Part shown: positions 26,396 through 36,100 of the stretch, piece by piece | Numbering within the stretch: position 1 is the first letter of the stretch | Layout: the number at the start of each line of letters is the position of its first letter | From: Corynebacterium afermentans subsp. lipophilum | GTDB lineage: Bacteria; Actinomycetota; Actinomycetes; Mycobacteriales; Mycobacteriaceae | Direction: 5' to 3' | Assembly: GCF_030408375.1 (NCBI RefSeq) | Contig: NZ_CP046530.1 | Span: forward strand, 372,001-436,000 | Length of the DNA: 64,000 bases | Program-made: the position numbers and the translations under genes | The notes under the pieces: model-generated | The model's input: the letters and a program-made list of their open reading frames with translations, nothing else | Told to the model about the DNA's origin: nothing | Databases searched by the model: none

Positions 26396-27226
26396 ATGGA
26401 CAACACGCTGCGCCTGCGCCTGGACATCGCCTACGACGGCACCGACTTCCACGGCTGGGCCCGCCAAAAGGGGGACCTGCGCACCGTCCAGCAGACCATC
26501 GAGGACGCTCTCTCGCTCGTCTTGCGAACTGACGTGGCACTCACCGTCGCCGGCCGCACCGACGCGGGCGTACACGCCGCCGGGCAGGTCGCGCACACGG
26601 ACATTCCGGCGGAGTCGCTCAACCAGCGCTCGATTGACGGGGATCCGGGGCGGCTGGTGCGTCGATTAGCAAAATTGCTTCCTGAAGACGTCCGCGTGTT
26701 CGGCGTCGCCTGCGCCCCCGCGGGCTTCGACGCGCGTTTTTCCGCGCTTGCCCGCACCTACGTCTACCGGGTGACCACCCACCCCGCGGGTGCCGTGCCC
26801 ACCCGCGCGCGAGACACCGCTGTGTGGCCGAAACCCGTGGACCTGGGCGCGGTGCAAGCCTGCGCCGACGCCCTGGTCGGCCTGAACAACTTCGCCGCCT
26901 TCTGCCGCCCAAAAGAGCACGGCACCACGATCCGCGAGGTGCACAGCTTCACCTGGCGCGAGGTCGAACCGCACCTTTATGAAGCCCGCATCACCGCCGA
27001 CGCGTTCTGCTGGAACATGGTCCGCGCACTCGTGGCCACCTGCCTCACCGTCGGCGAAGGCAGGCGCGCGCCGCAGTGGCCGGAGGAGCTTTTGCTTCTC
27101 GACGCCCGCTCGCCCGACGTCCCCCTGGCCCCTGCCCGCGGCCTGACATTGGTGGGCGTGGAATACCCGGCAGATAGTGACCTGGCGGCGCGAGCCGAAG
27201 CGACCAGAGCCACCCGCGAGATGTAG
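26396..27226 (+). CDS. truA: tRNA pseudouridine(38-40) synthase TruA
   Basis: 276 aa from the ATG at 26396; it lies shortly after the rplQ terminator. LDIAYDGTDFHGWARQ at the start and VAGRTDAGVHAAGQVAH with the catalytic Asp identify TruA, which modifies the anticodon arm of many tRNAs. FCWNMVRALVATCLTVGEG near the C-terminus is also conserved. 42 bp before the large membrane-protein gene, possibly cotranscribed with it. Confidence 0.96.
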   Translation: MDNTLRLRLDIAYDGTDFHGWARQKGDLRTVQQTIEDALSLVLRTDVALTVAGRTDAGVHAAGQVAHTDIPAESLNQRSIDGDPGRLVRRLAKLLPEDVRVFGVACAPAGFDARFSALARTYVYRVTTHPAGAVPTRARDTAVWPKPVDLGAVQACADALVGLNNFAAFCRPKEHGTTIREVHSFTWREVEPHLYEARITADAFCWNMVRALVATCLTVGEGRRAPQWPEELLLLDARSPDVPLAPARGLTLVGVEYPADSDLAARAEATRATREM

Positions 27227-27268
27227 CATGCTTGGGTTACATCAGAACCGGGAGGTGCCATAACCACC

Positions 27269-29386
27269 ATGACTACAGTCGCAGCCGCGTGGTTCGCCGT
27301 GGTGTTTTTCACCCTCCCCGGCTTCGTGTTTTCTTGGGTCGCCGGCATGAAAGCTCCGGCCGCCGGCGCGGCCGCGCTGCCGGTGACCTTCGGCCTGTTC
27401 GGCGTGACCTCCTGGTTTTGGGGGCTGACCAGCGCGCCGTACAACCTGTGGACCTTCGGCGTGAGCATGGTTGTGGCGCTGTTGGTGGCCGCTGCGTGGC
27501 GGTTCATGTTCGTGCGGCGCGCGCGCCGCGGCGGGGCAGTGAGCTGGCGTAGGGCGCTGTTTCCCGGTGACGTGCGAAAGGGCAGCATCGCCGACCCGTA
27601 CTGGGTGCTGCCCGCCGCCGGCGTCGGCGTGGGGGCGTTCATGGCGGCGTCGGCCAGGCTGCGCTGGCTCGAGCGCATGCCCAACGGTGTTTTCAACATC
27701 GTCCAGGGGTGGGACGTGCAGTGGCACGCAAACCTCGTGCGCTTCATCATGGACGACGGCATCGCCTCGGCCACCCGGATGGGCGAGCTGCAAAACGTGG
27801 AGTCGCAGCTGAAGCTGTTCTACCCGTCCGCCTACCACGCAGGCATTGCCCTGTTCGGCGAAACGGCGGGCCTGGACCCCATCCCGGCGCTGAACATCGC
27901 CTCCGCCGTGCTGCCCGCGCTCGCGCTGCCGGCCACACTCGCGTGCCTGGTGTTCGCGTTTTTGCGCTCCACCGGGGTCACGGCGCAGATCGCCGCGGCG
28001 CTCGCCGCGATCATGGGATATGCCGCCCCGCAGCTGTTCTGGATCCCGGATTACGTGGGCATGTGGCCCTACCTGTTCGCCGTGGCACTCACCGGCACCG
28101 TGACGTGGCTGCTTGTCACCGTGCCGCGCCGGCGCGCCAGCGCCCTGCCCACCGCGCTCGCCTTCGTGGCGGTGCTGTGCGTGCACCCGTCCGCAGTCAC
28201 CATCGTCGTGCTCGCCGTGGGCTTCTACTGGCTGACCTCCACCCTGGTTCGCCCCGAGCGCTCGCGGCTGACGGACACGCTGTGGATCGCGCTGCCCGCC
28301 GTCGCCGGCGTTGCCATGTTCGTCCCGCAGGTGCTCGCCGGCTCCGCCCAGGCGGGCGAGGTGGCCTCTTGGCGCCCCGAGGAAACCCTCGGCGTCGGCG
28401 GGGCGTGGGGCACAGCGCTGCGGATGGAAACGCGCCACGTGCTGCAGTTCTTCCCCGCGTACGACTCCACCGTGCTGCTCTGGCTCGCCGCCGCCGGCGC
28501 CGTGGTGTGCCTGTTGTGGCGCCGCCAGATCTGGCCGGTGCTGTTCTACGCGGTGTCCCTGGCCATTACCGCCAACGCCTTAGTCCCGTTCGGCAACACC
28601 TTGGGCCGCCTGCTCGACTACGTGGGCAACCTGCACTACAGCACCGGCCACCGCCTGATCATGCCGGTGGTCATGGCTGTCACGGCCTCGGCCGCTATTG
28701 CGGTGGCAGCGGGGATTCGCGTGGTCACGGCAGCGCCCGTCGCTAAGCGGTATGCGAAAGGCGAGCGCATCAGCGCAATCGCGAGCATCGTCGTCGCCTG
28801 CATCGTGGCCTCCGCCGCGATCCCGATGATCCGCCAGCACACCGACCACGGCGCCGAGCAAACCTACGCCGCAGCCCGCGTCATCGACCGCATGGTCGAC
28901 GCCGACGACCTCGAAGCCTTCGACTGGCTGGCCACCCAACCCGCCGCCTGGGAAGGCCTGACCGCGGGCGACCCGGCCGACGGCTACTCCTGGATGTACG
29001 CCTACAACGGCGTGCCCACGTTGAACCGCCACTACCTGTGGCCCAACGGCGGCCGCGGCACCAACGGCGACATCATGTACTGGAACGCCGACTTCATCGG
29101 CGAAGGCGAGCACAACCTCGTCGACGAGACGGTGGAGAACTTGAACGTGAAGTTCTTCCTGCTCAGCCCCGGTCCGTTCTGGCACTACCAGTACCCGCCA
29201 TACGAGATGCTGCGCGACTTTTGGGTCTCAGAAGGCGTGACACCGGTGTACCGCAAGGGCTCCACGGCGATCTTCGCGGTGAACAGCCAGTTCAGCGAGG
29301 CGGAGCTGGAGGACATGGTCGCAGACGGGCAAGAAAACGGCTCCGACGAGCTGTTTGCGCTCGCGGAGGCCGGTACTGCGCAGTAA
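27269..29386 (+). CDS. Large polytopic membrane protein (DUF6541-like, possible GT-C fold)
   Basis: 705 aa with about 13 hydrophobic segments up to residue 510, then an extracytoplasmic domain of about 190 residues with no membrane segment. After the third or fourth helix is a loop with GWDVQWHANLVRFIMDDG, reminiscent of the acidic first loop of GT-C glycosyltransferases, but no family is certain. GDPADGYSWMYAYNGVPTLN in the soluble part is typical of the DUF6541 group. Lies between truA and eccB, so a role at the cell envelope, perhaps linked to the secretion locus or to glycan export, is possible but not shown. Confidence 0.65.
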   Translation: MTTVAAAWFAVVFFTLPGFVFSWVAGMKAPAAGAAALPVTFGLFGVTSWFWGLTSAPYNLWTFGVSMVVALLVAAAWRFMFVRRARRGGAVSWRRALFPGDVRKGSIADPYWVLPAAGVGVGAFMAASARLRWLERMPNGVFNIVQGWDVQWHANLVRFIMDDGIASATRMGELQNVESQLKLFYPSAYHAGIALFGETAGLDPIPALNIASAVLPALALPATLACLVFAFLRSTGVTAQIAAALAAIMGYAAPQLFWIPDYVGMWPYLFAVALTGTVTWLLVTVPRRRASALPTALAFVAVLCVHPSAVTIVVLAVGFYWLTSTLVRPERSRLTDTLWIALPAVAGVAMFVPQVLAGSAQAGEVASWRPEETLGVGGAWGTALRMETRHVLQFFPAYDSTVLLWLAAAGAVVCLLWRRQIWPVLFYAVSLAITANALVPFGNTLGRLLDYVGNLHYSTGHRLIMPVVMAVTASAAIAVAAGIRVVTAAPVAKRYAKGERISAIASIVVACIVASAAIPMIRQHTDHGAEQTYAAARVIDRMVDADDLEAFDWLATQPAAWEGLTAGDPADGYSWMYAYNGVPTLNRHYLWPNGGRGTNGDIMYWNADFIGEGEHNLVDETVENLNVKFFLLSPGPFWHYQYPPYEMLRDFWVSEGVTPVYRKGSTAIFAVNSQFSEAELEDMVADGQENGSDELFALAEAGTAQ

Positions 29387-29427
29387 GCTTTGCGCCAGGT
29401 GTTTTTCTCGGGGGGAGGGGAATTGTC

Positions 29428-30642
29428 ATGGCGAAGCTTTTGCCAACCACGCGTGCCCAGGTGTCGGGGCATAAGTTCATGCGCCGCCGCATGGAGCACG
29501 GCCTGATCTTCGGCGACATCCGCATGATCCACGATCCGCTGGCCGCGCGGCGGCGCGCCACCATTTTCGGCACCGCGGCGGTGGTGATGATCGCGGGCGT
29601 GATGGGGCTGTTTGCGTGGATGCGTCCGAACGCGGATCCGGGGGATGCGCCGATTGTGCGCGCCGCGGACGGCACGCTGTACGTGCGCGTGGGGGAGGCG
29701 GCGCACCCGGTGACGAACTTGGCGTCGGCGCGGCTGATCGCCGGCCAGGCGGCTGAGCCGGCGCGCATCGGCGACGAGAAGCTCGCCGAGTTGCCGCGCG
29801 GTGTGCCGGTGGGCATCGTTGCAGCACCCGGCATGTTCGCGCCCGAAGGCACGCCTGTGGCCAGCTGGTCGGTGTGCGGCGCGGACACGATTACGGTGGT
29901 TGCGGGTGAGGCTCCGGAGCCATTGCCTATCGACGCCGCAGTCCTCGCCGCCGATGCCACCCGCGAGTGGGTCGTCACCGCTGAGGGGCGGCGCTTGCTG
30001 CCGGAGGCCAACACCCCGCAGGGTCGAGTGATCCGCCGGGCGCTGGGAATCACTCCGGACACGCCCCGGTGGTCGCCGCCGACGCAGGTTATCTCGGCGT
30101 TGCAGGAGCTGCCGCCGGCGGCGCTGCCGGATCCGCTGCCGCAGATCATCGACGCGGACGATGCGTCCTGGGCGCTTTTAGACGGCCGCATCCAGCCGAT
30201 CACCGCCACCCAGCGCACCATGCTGCTGGACGCCGGCGCGAAGGCCGCCGTCGCTGACCGCGAGTCCCTGGCCACCTACCCTGACGCGGAGGAGGAGCTG
30301 CGCCTGCCGGGGGAGCGGCCGCGGTGGATCGAGCCGCACCTGGCGTGCGTGGACCAGGGGCGCGGCGGGGCAGCCGTAGACGAGGCGCCGGAAGGCATCG
30401 CGCTTTCCGGCACGTCCGTTGCAACGCACTTCGCGGGGCTTCACGGCGGTTCTGTCGGGGTGGATTCGGGCCACGGGTTCCACGTGGTCTCCGCCAACGG
30501 GCTGCGCCACCGCGCACCGGACGCGGAAACCCTGGCCACGGTGGGCGCGGCGCACGTGGAGGACGTGCCGTGGGAGATCGTTGCCTTGCTGCCGGAGGGC
30601 GCGGAGCTTACGCGCGACTCGGCGCTTCAGGCGACCTATTAG
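29428..30642 (+). CDS. eccB: Type VII secretion core protein EccB
   Basis: 404 aa from the ATG at 29428 (GGGGGGAGGGG upstream); the open frame extends further left but overlaps the previous gene. N-terminal TTRAQVSGHKFMRRRMEHGL is the EccB cytoplasmic start, one membrane segment lies at about 46-66, and the rest is the extracytoplasmic repeat domain with a conserved Cys pair. EccB sits on the outside of the EccBCD membrane complex. Shorter than mycobacterial ESX-1 to ESX-5 EccB. Converges on mycP with 7 bp between stops. Confidence 0.92.
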   Translation: MAKLLPTTRAQVSGHKFMRRRMEHGLIFGDIRMIHDPLAARRRATIFGTAAVVMIAGVMGLFAWMRPNADPGDAPIVRAADGTLYVRVGEAAHPVTNLASARLIAGQAAEPARIGDEKLAELPRGVPVGIVAAPGMFAPEGTPVASWSVCGADTITVVAGEAPEPLPIDAAVLAADATREWVVTAEGRRLLPEANTPQGRVIRRALGITPDTPRWSPPTQVISALQELPPAALPDPLPQIIDADDASWALLDGRIQPITATQRTMLLDAGAKAAVADRESLATYPDAEEELRLPGERPRWIEPHLACVDQGRGGAAVDEAPEGIALSGTSVATHFAGLHGGSVGVDSGHGFHVVSANGLRHRAPDAETLATVGAAHVEDVPWEIVALLPEGAELTRDSALQATY

Positions 30643-30649
30643 GCCCGTA

Positions 30650-31723
30650 TTACCGTCGGCCGGCGCGCAGCGCGACCACCAGGGCCGCCATGGCGAGCGC
30701 CGCCCCGGCGAGCAGTCCGAGCCTGCCCACGGCCGCGTTGGGCTGCTTATCGACGGCGCGCACCTGCGCCGTTGGGCGGTCCGCCAGTTCGTGCGGTGTC
30801 AGTTGGGTCAGCGCGGCAAGCGGGTCGATGGCACCGCCGCCGGGTTGAGCGGAGGCGTCGATAAGTGAGCGCACATGCTCCGGAGTAATGCCGGGGTAGC
30901 GCGACTGCAAAAGCGCCACCGCGCCGCTGACCACCGGGGTGGCGAAACTCGTGCCGGCGTAGGGGCGCACGCCGTCTTTTTCCAGCGTGCCCTCTGCCCA
31001 CCCACCCGGCGCGAGCGCCGCCGGGACATGGCCTGGCGCGGACAGCGCGGCGGGCAGGGAGTAGTCGGCGAGGGTGTGGTCGTCGGCGCGCGCGGCCACC
31101 GCGAGCACGGTGGGGAAGCGGGCGGGGAAGACCTCGAAGCCGGGTTCGCAGTCGGGCCCCGCGTTGCCGGCGGCGGCAACGACCACCGCGCCTTGCGCCT
31201 CGGCGCGGTGGAGGGCACCGGTGATGCCGGAGGCATCGATGCGCGCCGCGAATCCGGGTTCCAGGCAGGACACGACGGAAATGTTGAGCACGCTCGCGCC
31301 TTCGTCGAGGGCGTTGTGGATCGCGTCGGTGAGCGTTTGTAGGTTGCCGGCGTCAACGTCGCGGTAGTGCGCCGAGGTCTGCCGGACCGAGATGATCTCC
31401 GCGTCCGGGGCGATGCCGAGGGTGCGCCCGGCGATCACCCCGGCGACGGCGGTGCCGTGGTTGTCGCAGTCGTGCAGCGCGTCCGCGGCCACGAAGTCGC
31501 GGCCGCCGCGCAAGTGGGTGATCTCGGGGTGCGGGGCGACCCCGGTGTCGATCACCGCCACGCGCACCCCGGCGCCGGTGGCGAAGTTCCGCAGGTTTTC
31601 GGTCGCGGGGGAAGCAGCAGGCTTGTCGACGAGCGCCGGCACCGCGCACGCCACATCCTGGGCGGAAGCAGACACCGGTGTGAGGCTCAGCGCGAGCAGG
31701 GCGATGACGGTGAGTTTGCGCAT
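30650..31723 (-). CDS. mycP: Mycosin (type VII secretion subtilisin-like protease)
   Basis: 357 aa. Signal peptide 1-21, catalytic triad Asp59 (VAVIDTGV), His89 (DNHGTAVAGVIAG) and Ser259 (GTSFATPVVSG), oxyanion Asn187 (AAAGNAGPD), C-terminal membrane anchor at about 331-352. Mycosins stabilise the EccBCDE complex and cleave some substrates outside the membrane. One bp after eccD on the same strand, so the two form an operon. Confidence 0.95.
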   Translation of the reverse strand: MRKLTVIALLALSLTPVSASAQDVACAVPALVDKPAASPATENLRNFATGAGVRVAVIDTGVAPHPEITHLRGGRDFVAADALHDCDNHGTAVAGVIAGRTLGIAPDAEIISVRQTSAHYRDVDAGNLQTLTDAIHNALDEGASVLNISVVSCLEPGFAARIDASGITGALHRAEAQGAVVVAAAGNAGPDCEPGFEVFPARFPTVLAVAARADDHTLADYSLPAALSAPGHVPAALAPGGWAEGTLEKDGVRPYAGTSFATPVVSGAVALLQSRYPGITPEHVRSLIDASAQPGGGAIDPLAALTQLTPHELADRPTAQVRAVDKQPNAAVGRLGLLAGAALAMAALVVALRAGRR

Positions 31724-31724
31724 C

Positions 31725-33038
31725 TTAAAGCCCCCGGATCAGGCCGAACAGCCCGGTCAAGTGCACCGCCAGCGGGATCACGGCGATGGTGGCGGCGATC
31801 TCGGCGCGCTCGAACCACACGATGGTGGTCGGCTCCACATCCGGCACGCGCGGCGCCCACGCGACCGTCGCCGCGGCAGCGATGGAAGCGAGCGCAGCGA
31901 CGGCGATGCACGCCGGGTGCCCGGTCTTTGCGGCGGCGGCCGCGGCGGCGATGACGGCGGAAAGGGCCACCGCGGTCAGGCAGGCGCGCGGCACAGCCCA
32001 GTGCTGGCGTGAGGCGTAGACCACCAGTGCCGCCGCAACACCCAGGCAGAATGCGAACGTCCACTCCCCGCCGGCCCGGCCCAGCCACCAAAGTGCCGGC
32101 ACGCAGCACGCGGCGATTGCCGCCGAGATAGCGGAGGCGATGGTGGCAGCGGCGGCGCTGCGGGCGTCCACGTCGTGTTGGTAGTCGTCGGAACGGTCGA
32201 ACTCCTCGCCGGCGGTGGGCACCCGCGGCACGGTCAGTCCTGCCGCGCGGGTGGCCGCGCCGGGCGTGGCCACCACCCCGAGCACCCCCGTCAGCACCGT
32301 CAGCGCGGGCGGGGCGAGCGGGCCCGGCAGCCACACGCCGGCCGCCCCGGCGCCGCCGAGCACGCAAACCGCGGCCGTGAACGCCACCTGCGCCGCCCCG
32401 GCCAACCCCAGGGCGACGCCTATGCCGACAGCCACTGCCGCCGTGAGCAGCGCCGCCAGCGCCCCGAAGCCGAGCGAGACAGAGTCTGTGCCCGCATCGC
32501 CGCCGCCGGCGACCCACGCGCCCGCGGCGAGCCCCGCCAGCAGCGGCACGGGAGCAAACGCCGGGCGCGACCTGCCTATCGACGCCACCGCCAACGCCAA
32601 TAGCGCCACCGCACCCAACGCGACCGGCCACGGCGCGAACACCCGCGCAAGCAGGAGCACCGCCGTCAGACCCGCGAACGTCGCCGCCGCGTCCAACCCG
32701 CGGATTTGCCGCGCCGACTCGGCTGCCCCGGCCAGGGCGTCGGCCGCGTCGCGCACCACCGGCGGGGGCGTGGGTTCTTGGGGGTGGAGGGAGACGGTGG
32801 CGCCGTCGTGAAGCTTGAGCGCGTACAGCGGCGTATGCATATCCAGCACCGCACCGCCCGCGGTGGTGGCTTGCCACGGGCGGTGCACCTCCGGCAGTTC
32901 CACCAGGCGCGCGAGCTCCGGCAGCACCTCCGCCAACGTCGACGACGTCGGCAGCGTGACGTCGATGTCGCGGTGGAACGCGACAACCGAAATGCGGACA
33001 GTAACGCGCACGATGTGGTGCGCAGACGTTGCAACCAA
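31725..33038 (-). CDS. eccD: Type VII secretion membrane protein EccD
   Basis: 437 aa if the ATG at 33038 is used; starts a few codons downstream are possible. N-terminal ubiquitin-like domain (VRISVVAFHRDIDVTLPTSS, then a hydrophobic-core pattern to about residue 85) followed by about 11 membrane helices rich in Ala, Gly and Val. EccD dimers form the main membrane vestibule of the ESX core. Transcribed divergently from eccC across 130 bp. Confidence 0.92.
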   Translation of the reverse strand: MVATSAHHIVRVTVRISVVAFHRDIDVTLPTSSTLAEVLPELARLVELPEVHRPWQATTAGGAVLDMHTPLYALKLHDGATVSLHPQEPTPPPVVRDAADALAGAAESARQIRGLDAAATFAGLTAVLLLARVFAPWPVALGAVALLALAVASIGRSRPAFAPVPLLAGLAAGAWVAGGGDAGTDSVSLGFGALAALLTAAVAVGIGVALGLAGAAQVAFTAAVCVLGGAGAAGVWLPGPLAPPALTVLTGVLGVVATPGAATRAAGLTVPRVPTAGEEFDRSDDYQHDVDARSAAAATIASAISAAIAACCVPALWWLGRAGGEWTFAFCLGVAAALVVYASRQHWAVPRACLTAVALSAVIAAAAAAAKTGHPACIAVAALASIAAAATVAWAPRVPDVEPTTIVWFERAEIAATIAVIPLAVHLTGLFGLIRGL

Positions 33039-33119
33039 CTTTCAAACCCCCGAAATATCAGGCGCGGCCCCCATTCGCCGCGCGACGGGACACAGTATGG
33101 CCTACAATCCACAGCACGT

Positions 33120-33142
33120 CCACAGTTCGGGGGGAACTGTGG
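33120..33142 (+). promoter_or_regulatory. Perfect hairpin in the eccC leader
   Basis: CCACAGTTC (33120-33128) and GAACTGTGG (33134-33142) form a 9-bp stem with a GGGGG loop. The stem covers an alternative GTG start at 33139 and its GGGGGG site; a second GGGGGG lies at 33153-33158 before the ATG at 33169. May control translation, or mark an operator between eccD and eccC. Confidence 0.45.
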
Positions 33143-33168
33143 GAAAACACAAGGGGGGAAAATCCACG

Positions 33169-36100
33169 ATGCTTGGCCTCGACTACGACCAGGTGCTCGC
33201 ACCAACAACCGGCGCACCAGATGCCGCGATCGATGCCGCGCCGCCGCCGACCGGCGCCTTGCGCGCCGAGCCCGTGCCCGCGGCGCAGAAACCGCAGTCG
33301 CCGCCGGTGATAAAAATCCTGCTGCCGGTGGTGATGGTGGTGGCAGTCGGCGCGGTGATGGTGCTCATGGCCACCTCCGGCCGCGCTGTGAGCCCGATGA
33401 TGCTGATCTTTCCGCTGATGATGCTCTTCGGGCTCGTCGGCATGTTCAACCCGCAAGAAAAACAGAGCGACATCGACGAGACCCGCCGCGTCTACCTGCG
33501 CCACCTAGACGCGCTGGCGAAAAAGGCCCGCGCGAACGCCGCGACGCAGCGCACGCACGCCACCGCGCTGCACCCCGCGCCGGGCGAGCTGGTGGCCGCG
33601 GTGCCGGTGGAGCGCATCTGGGAGCGTGCAGGCGCCCCGACGGTGCGGCTGGGCACCGGTGCGGGCGCGCTGTGCACCCCGGTGGACGTGGACGACCCCG
33701 GCAGCCCCGAGGATTTGGACCCGGTGTGCGCGGTGAGCCTGCGCCGCGCCGTCGCGGCGGTGAGCACGGTGCCGGGCATGCCGATGCTGGTCCAGCTCGA
33801 CGCGTTCGACGCGATCACGCTCGCCGGGCCTGCGGCGGCCGATGTGGCGCGTTCGATCGTGTGCCAGCTGGCGTTTTTCTACGGCCCGGAAAAGGTCCGC
33901 ATCGACGCGCCGTTTGCGTGGGCGAAGTGGCTGCCGCACGCTCGCAGCGAGGGGGCGTTTCGCATCTCGCTTATCGACGGCCACGACTCTCCCGCCCCCA
34001 CCGACTCCGACCTGGTGGTGACCATCCACGACGACCCGGACTTCTTCGCCGACCCGGACGCGTTCCACCTGGTCTGCACCGACGTGCTGGAAGCGGTCAC
34101 GGCACAGGGGGTGGAGCAGCTGGGCGTGCCGGATGGGTTCACGGATGCGGAGGCGGAGTTCGTCGCTAGGCATCTAGGCTTCTACCGCCGCCCCGACGGC
34201 GCGGTCGAGGCTGGCGGGGATTTTCTGTCCATGCTGGGTGTGCCGGACGTCGATGCGCTGGATGCGCACACGATGTGGCCGGGGGTGCGCAACAAGCTGA
34301 CCGTGCCCATCGGCGCGACTCCCGACGGCGCGCCTGTGTACCTGGATTTGAAGGAGGCGGCGCTTGGCGGGATGGGCCCGCACGGGCTGTGCATCGGGGC
34401 GACGGGCTCCGGCAAGTCGGAGCTGCTGCGGACCCTGGTGGTGGCGCTGGCGGCGACGCACTCGCCCGAGGAGCTGAACTTCGTACTCGTGGACTTCAAA
34501 GGCGGCGCGACGTTTTTGGGCTGCGAGGCGCTGCCGCACACCGCCGCGGTGATCACCAACCTGGAGGACGAAGCGGTGCTGGTGGAGCGCATGTTCGACG
34601 CGATCTCCGGCGAGATGCACCGCCGCCAGGAGCTGCTGCGCAAAGCGGGCAACTTCGCCAACATCACGGACTACACCAAGGCGGGAAACACGCTGCCGTC
34701 GCTGGTCATCGTGGTCGACGAGTTCACCGAGTTGCTCACCCAGCACCCACACTTTGCGGACCTGTTCGTGGCGGTGGGCAGGCTCGGCCGTTCGCTGGGC
34801 GTGCACCTTTTGCTCGCCTCGCAGCGGCTGGAGGAGGGCAAGCTGCGCGGGCTGGATTCGCACCTGTCCTACCGCATCGGCTTGAAGACGTTCTCCGCCG
34901 GCGAGTCCCGCCAAGTCCTCGGCGTGCCGGACGCCTACGAGCTGCCCGGCGAGCCCGGGTCCGGCTACCTCAAAGCCGGCATGGAGCTGACCCGCTTCCG
35001 CGCGGCGTACGTCTCCGGCCCGCTGACGCGCACGGTGGTGGAGCACCCCGGCGAGCAGCACGTGCGGCTGTTCACCGGCAACGAGATCGAACTGGTGCCC
35101 ACCGCCTACGTTGAGGAGGACCGCTCCACCACGCTGCTGGACGCGGTGGTGGCCAAGGCCCGCGAGGTCGCCGACGCCCGCGGCATGCACGCGCACCAGG
35201 TGTGGCTGCCGCCGCTGCCGGAGCGCATCCCGCTTTCGCAGCTGGCGCAGACGGACGGAGCGCTCGGGCTTATCGACGAACCCTTCAAGCAGCGCCAGAC
35301 CCCCTTCCACCTGGACCTGGACAGCGCCGGCGGGCACGTTGCCATCGCGGGCGGGCCGCAGACGGGCAAGACGATGGCGGTGCGGAGCATCGTGGCCACG
35401 CACATGCGCGAGGGGTTGGCCGTCTACGTCATCGGCGACGTACCGGAGCTCGAGGCGCTGCCGCATGTCGCTGGCGTGGCCAGCATGAAAGACGCCGAGC
35501 GCACCCGCCGCATCGTCGACGAAGTCACCGGGTTCCTCGACCACCCGCGGCCGGTCATGCTGGTTGTCGACGGCTGGCACGCCCTCGACGAGGACCTGCG
35601 CGAACCGCTCGCCCGCATCGCCTCCGAAGGCCCCGACGCCGGCATCCACCTCGTGGTGACCACCCAGCGCTGGAGCGCGATCCGCCCAAACGTGCGCGAC
35701 CTCATCGGCACCCGCCTCGAGCTGCGGCTGACCGAACCGATGGACTCGTTGATCAACCGCAAACACCAGGAGAAGCTGCCCGCCATGCCCGGCCGCGGCC
35801 TGACCCCGGACGGCAAAACCGTCCAGCTCGTCTTCACCAGCGGCGAGGACATCGCCCACCTCGCCGCCACCGCCGACCAGGCGCCGGTGGAAAGGTTGCG
35901 GGTGCTGCCGGATGCCGTCGATACGCACTCGCTTCTCGACGGCCAAAGGATCCCCCTCGGCATCGGCGGGCCTGCCCTCGAACCTGTGTACTCCTCCGGG
36001 CACGTCTTCGTCGTCGGCGCTGGCGGCTGCGGGAAATCCACCTTCATCGCCAGCACAATCGCCGCGGTGGAGCACATGGGCCGCGAGGCCGCCCGGATGG

